From positions 41,544,191 to 41,608,190 of the forward strand of contig NC_088302.1 in NCBI RefSeq assembly GCF_032854445.1: DNA of 64,000 nucleotides. Direction: 5' to 3'. Both the position numbers and the translations under genes were made by a program. Shown here in pieces: positions 59,420-64,000 of the stretch (its first letter is position 1; each line of letters opens with the position of its first letter). A model generated the notes under the pieces. That model made no database searches. It was not told the DNA's origin and saw only the letters and a list, made by a program, of their open reading frames with translations. This stretch comes from Liolophura sinensis. Taxonomy: Eukaryota > Mollusca > Polyplacophora > Chitonida > Chitonidae.

Positions 59420-59690
59420 CCTCACTTGATGAACAGCATTGAGAGGTTAGAGCAGAAATGTTTAGCAGTGTAATGTGACTGGGTGGTGAGTTAATGTCTG
59501 ATGATGATGATACGTCAGCGGCGACAGTACTATGGCGGCACGAGACAAAAGAGCGGTGGAAATCCGTCCTGCAACAAGGAGGCACATTACAAACACTCTA
59601 AGGACTCCTTCGTCGTCAGATGACTGAAAAATTGTTAATGAGACATTAAACCCCTAGCGCTCAGCCACTCACTCACTGCAGCGCCCTGCC
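59420..59690 (+). mobile_element. SINE-B, 5'-truncated
   Basis: Shares GTGGAAATCCGTCCTGCAAC and CTCCTTCGTCGTCAGATGAC with 31277-31605 and ends ATTAAACCCCTAGCGCTCA plus CACTCACTCAC. Confidence 0.8.
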
Positions 59691-60660
59691 ACAAAAGGAC
59701 ACCGTTTATGTGCACACACCTACTGACTCCTCCCCCTCATATTTTTAAATAGGGCGTAAAAGCCCAAGAAAACATACATGTGTACATACATGCATACACA
59801 CATGCATACAACATTCATAATAACATTTGTCTTGCATGCGCCGTGCATCACAAGTCATGTGTCACTAGGCCGGTTTTATTACACGGCGTTTTTTGTTTGT
59901 TTTGTGTTTGTTTTTTTTTCTTATGTATGCCCTTTTCTCGCAATTTCAGATATCACAGAATTATGTTTCAACGATATATTTTCTCTCACAATAGGACCAG
60001 CATTGTAATGGTTATTTAGTTACCTGACAAGATGCTCATGTAAGCATTTCGTGCCTTCTACCAACCTATTGGTCAACACGAATTCAATATACCTGCAGTA
60101 TATGTGCAGACAACCCGGCTAGTAGCATTACAATACATAACCGTGTATTACTGCTTTCTTTGTTCGAGGGGCATCCGTGAGAATATGCGATCAGCGGCAT
60201 TCGTTAGGTCGTTTGCGCTGTGTCTTGAGTGTCAACATGGCGTGTAGTCAGTATATCACATGTGGGGATAAACAATTAGTGGACGAAAAGGTTTCCTCAG
60301 GTTTCCTCCACCCATAAAACAAAGAAATATACGACAAAGCCATTTATATGTCAAAATATCACGGTGATATTGGATATAAGTAAGCTACATGATGATCCAC
60401 AACAAAAAAATGAGAAAAAAGAGAACATTTTTCATATAAAGCCTTACATGTGCGCAGGAGAGGGTCCTTGTCGACTGGTTGAGCAGCTTGGTTTCCAAAT
60501 CATTATTTAACACAAAAAAAGAGACTCAATACAGTTATGAGACAGGGAATTGTCTACTAAATGGATTGTTCTCCTAGCGGCAGTAAGCGGTCGACGAATC
60601 GCTGGAGACAATGTGTCTTTCAGCAATATGACTGATGCCACATGTGGAAAAGTTCGCTTG
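59691..60660. other. Spacer with ACATACATG microsatellite
   Basis: An ACATACATG-type simple repeat lies at 59775-59815. No gene seen. Confidence 0.45.
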
Positions 60661-60669
60661 TCAACGCTA

Positions 60670-60776
60670 GATTGTTTACCTTGGGCATTTCGGTTTCTTC
60701 CACCCATAATTTATACTGGCCTCCATCGTGTAAGTGAACAATTCTTGAATTTGCCGTTGAACAACAAGCAACGATA
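60670..60776 (+). mobile_element. Decayed SINE-A 3' part
   Basis: TTTCGGTTTCTTCCACCCAT and CGTGTAAGTGAACAATTCTT are diverged SINE-A body and tail. Confidence 0.55.
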
Positions 60777-60779
60777 GAT

Positions 60780-61390
60780 ACATAAAGCATATAGTTAAAG
60801 ATTGATAGTGTGGGGGACACATCCTACTTAAAGAAGCCTGCGCCAGCGCGTCGCAATGACCCAGGATCCTACCACCAATGTGGTCGCTGCGAGTTCAAGT
60901 TCAGCTCATGCTGGCTTCCTCTTCAACCGTACGTGGGAAGGTCTGACAACAACCTGCGGATAGTGATGAGTTTCCCCCCGATCTCTGACTGGTTTCCTCC
61001 CACCATAATGCTGTCCGCCGTCGTATAAGTGAAATATTCTTGAGCACGGGGTAAAACACCAATTAAATAAATAAAATAAATACCATCCCTAAAGTAATCA
61101 GGGCGTAAGCTGCGCAGTTTATTGTTCACTCTTGATTGCAAGAAAATTCCATGCGTCTTTTCACCATTATTGAAAACTGTTCACTGCTTCTCTCGACATA
61201 ACTCAGTCCTAATTTTGTACTTTCTATAATTTATTAGTTCTTTTGTGATTTGTGTTATGCGTCGTTTTGTGAATTGTCCTTGTGCTTTTTCACTCACAAC
61301 TCCAATTTTGATTGACGGCTGGTATACTCATCTCTGTTTCGACGCATAGATTTATATTGCTGACTGCTTACTATATGGATCTCGACGATT
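60780..61390 (+). repeat. Dispersed repeat containing a SINE-A (copy 3 of 3)
   Basis: Collinear with 38260-38900, both before and after the embedded SINE-A at 60835-61082. Confidence 0.7.
60835..61082 (+). mobile_element. SINE-A within the dispersed repeat
   Basis: GCGCCAGCGCGTCGCAATGA start, then body and AATTAAATAAATAAAATAAA tail. Same position within the repeat as 38331. Confidence 0.8.
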
Positions 61391-62959
61391 GATGGTGTTT
61401 GATATGCAAGGCAATACTTTATTTCTTTGTTCATATTACCTCAGCGAATTTTCACGTATTTGTTGTTGAAAAAAAGTCGTTACTTTCACAGAAACAAAAA
61501 GTGTGTTTTAAACTGAACATAAATCATGTGACAAAGTAAGTGCCTTACAAGCGCTAAGCAACACTATTTCAAAAAAAAATTTTTTCTTTTGTTTAGAATT
61601 TTTTGTGTGTTAAAAAAGCTTTTAAAGTAGGATAAAATAGCGTGGAAATTTCAGACCACGCCTGAGTAATGTGAGGTCAAAACACTTTCTTCATAAGAAT
61701 TTCCCTTACTTGCCTAACAGAACGTTTTGAAAATAGTTATTTCCGTAAAACCATCTCTGTTGAACTACCTTAATATTATTGTAATAGAATTTCATACGTT
61801 TAAAAACTATGGTTTCGAATACACATATGACCAAATTAAAGATTTTGGGGAATTTTGGTCGCAGTTCGCTGTTACCTTTCATATGCGGCACACACCAGTT
61901 TCGTCTTTATGCACACTTTAAGTATTAATCTTAATACATTTATTTATTGGTGTTTTACACCCTACTCGAAGTTAACAGAATCGTGGTGAACCTTTTGCAA
62001 TGGTATATGTCATTCTACCAAGGCGATCAGTTTATATATTCTATAAGAATGGTTTAAAAAACATACAGAGGTTGCAAAAGGAGCCATGAAGTCGGTGATA
62101 TTCCCAAACATAGATTATGACTATTACTTCGCTTTTGTTTTCGTAAAGACGTTCTAGCAGAACTGCCGACGTAGACGTCAGATTAAAGGCAAAGAAAACA
62201 CTAACGCGGAGTGTATATCAGATGAAAGACCATTAAACACTGCCCATAAAAATAGTTGGACATTTTTTTTTCTGGCCACGGATCAATTTTATGCCTATTA
62301 GCACTCATAGACTGCCAGATTTCATCTTTCAAATGGCATGTATGTTTACATATAGATCTATGAATGTATTCCCCGAAAGAGCGTCAAAACGAACTGTTCT
62401 AAGCCAAATACATGGATGTAAGGTCACCGATACCTTCTTGGTCAGTACAGACCACAGTAGGATCTGTTTTCAAACTATTTTACTAGATGAGAAAAATTCT
62501 GAAAAATAAATCGAATTTTGGGCAGTGTTTAGTGGTCTTTCAACTGATATGTTTCATTTTAGTATTTTCTCTGCCTTTAAAACGCGTTAACCTATATACA
62601 CCCTCGCCATTCATCTCGTCTGTCAACATATTTAACATCTGTTGCATGATTTATAAGATCGACGTAAATTCTTATATAATTGAATCAATTGTGTTAAAGT
62701 TAGTTTGTAGAATCAGTGTCATTTGAGAACAGTGCATCTGTCCCACGAGGACTGGTTGGTAAATGTTGAAGACGGCTTCTGAATGTATAGCTGTATACGC
62801 CGTATGAGAGATTGGACAGTAAGCACATACCCATGTATCACCACTCCAGATTTCAATTAATTTCTAAGTGTGGTGAGGTTTCTTCTCTTTGTCAAGCCCC
62901 TTTGTAGGCGGAACCTTAGTATCTATTCAAGTGTTGTTTAATGAGCAAATATTCCAGGG
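61391..62959. other. Spacer left of the next family B gene
   Basis: A small inverted SINE-A tail (TTTATTTATTGGTGTTTTAC) lies at about 61938-61990. No gene seen. Confidence 0.45.
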
Positions 62960-62966
62960 TATATTT
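62960..62966 (+). promoter_or_regulatory. Possible TATA box of the second family B gene
   Basis: TATATTT lies about 107 bases before the ATG at 63067, nearly the same spacing as in the gene at 53687. Confidence 0.4.
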
Positions 62967-63066
62967 CTCTTCAAAACAGCCATCCCTGCCCTCAGTTTTT
63001 TCCCATCGGGTCCTGAGAGAAATCACCGATACGACAACCCTGCGGACGCAGTTTCACTCGGCCAAC

Positions 63067-63391
63067 ATGAAGTTGTTTTCTCTCTCCCTTGCGTTGGTGT
63101 TGTTGCACACCAGCTGGGGTATACTGAGAGTTGGAGAGATCATCCCGAGTGACTGGGGCACCAACTATCGTTATTATGATTACGTCAAAGACAGAGACAA
63201 CTGTCGGTTTGGATACAGGGTGTCCCCGGGTACCCAACAGGTTATAAACGTCTTCAATTGTACCTATGAGAACGAAGATATGTTCTTTGTTCTCAAAGCG
63301 ATGACTTGTGCAACGAGTGCGCATGTCCAGAACACGGAAACTTGTGACGTAACACCTGGCCTGTCCGAAGAAAACAACATCCCTGTAGAGG
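63067..63391 (+). CDS. Family B chitin-binding protein 2, exon 1 (gene runs off window)
   Basis: Signal peptide MKLFSLSLALVLLHTSWG, then ILRVGEIIPSDW and a domain closely matching 53687-54014: YYDYVKDRDNCRFGYR, VFNCTYENEDMFFVL, MTCAT and ETC. As in that gene, only four cysteines of the chitin-binding pattern are kept. The donor is GAGG/GTGAGT at 63392, phase 1, so the gene must continue right of 64000, by analogy with two more chitin-binding exons. The start was chosen for the signal peptide; the in-frame ATG at 62941 lies upstream of the likely TATA box. The open frame after the donor to 63531 is intron. Confidence 0.87.
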
Positions 63392-63602
63392 GTGAGTATA
63401 GCTTTGATCCAATAAGGGCATTTAAAATAAATGGGTACCTGATTAGGAAGTTGGTGTCAATTTTGGATTACCAAAAACATTTTCATAACAATGAGGTAAA
63501 TAAATGTGCAAATATCAAGTCTTCAAAATGAGAATCTCGATATTCGGAGTTACGTGTATTCCACACTGTTTTGGTGACAGGCAATACCAAAACATATATT
63601 TA

Positions 63603-63786
63603 ATTATTTATTTATTTGAGTATTTCGCTTATATGTCGGCTGCCAGCACTGTGATGGGAGGGGTAACCCCACGACCACGGAGCTGGCAGACCTTCCCACG
63701 AAGAACCGGAGAGGAAAAAGCTTGAAATGGAGTGGTGACAGGCCCCTGAGTTATTGCGCCGCGCTGGCATGCTAACCACTTGACCC
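63603..63786 (-). mobile_element. SINE-A, minus strand, in intron 1 of the second family B gene
   Basis: Inverted tail TTTATTTATTTGAGTATTTC, body with AGACCTTCCCACG and AACCGGAGAGG, and head GCGCCGCGCTGGCATGCTAA. It has internal deletions. Confidence 0.8.
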
Positions 63787-64000
63787 CAACGTATATAGGC
63801 CTAGCTGTATGCAAATACATTTTGTCTACTAAAAGCAGGTAGGCCTTAGAATGTGCCAATTCCAAATCACAGGCTCGGATGCTGTAAATTCTTGGTATTC
63901 CACATCTTGAAATGAATGGTGAAAGCTGGTCATAGACAATCCAAATTTTGCCTGGTTACTTGACATCCCCAAGAGAAAATCTCACGCAGGATCATGGGTT

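Noticed and set aside
59780-60019. Hydrophobic open frames near 59.8 kb
   Set aside because: They begin in a simple ACATACATG repeat and have no recognisable domain or splice context.
62941-63066. N-terminal extension of the second family B protein
   Set aside because: The frame is open, but the signal peptide starts at 63067 and the relative at 53687 starts at the same place.

Overview
This is animal nuclear DNA, most likely from a mollusc. There are introns with GT/AG borders, TATA promoters and AATAAA signals, secreted chitin-binding genes, and many short interspersed elements (SINEs). The main SINE family ends in a GGCGTAAAACACCAATCAAATAAATAAA-type tail that I associate with bivalve and gastropod genomes. 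No species can be named from the sequence. I see no rRNA, functional tRNA, CRISPR array or transposase/reverse transcriptase gene.

All recognisable genes belong to one theme: small secreted proteins built from type-2 chitin-binding (peritrophin-A/CBM14-like) domains. Each domain sits on its own exon and, wherever both sides can be checked, introns are in phase 1. Two subfamilies are present, all on the + strand. (1) Family A, at about 1-29,632, is a tandem array of 7.5-8.5 kb units. Each unit carries a two-exon, two-domain gene of 180 residues. Copies A3 (15039-18729) and A4 (23242-26657) are intact. A1 shows only its last exon (2698-2921). A2 (6647-10490) has a frameshifted first exon and a partly duplicated second exon. 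(2) Family B, in the right half, has a three-exon, three-domain gene of 273 residues (53687-57362), the first exon of another (63067-63391, running off the window), and a frameshifted relative (42891-44768). In family B the first domain has only four of the six usual cysteines.

Layout: 1-29,632 tandem array, with introns rich in a 33-bp and a ~39-bp minisatellite and several SINEs whose presence or absence differs between units; 29,633-42,800 gene-poor, with tandem repeats, a large inverted repeat (35.6-38.1 kb), a 28-bp minisatellite (40.3-41.3 kb) and SINEs; 42.8-44.8 kb family B pseudogene; 44.8-53.5 kb gene-poor; 53.6-57.5 kb intact family B gene; 57.5-62.9 kb SINE-rich spacer; 63-64 kb start of the next family B gene.

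The proteins carry signal peptides and chitin-binding folds but no enzyme domain. They are therefore probably structural or binding proteins acting outside the cell on chitin (shell matrix, cuticle-like lining, mucus or microbial chitin). The tissue and exact role cannot be read from sequence. The cluster clearly continues past both ends of the window.
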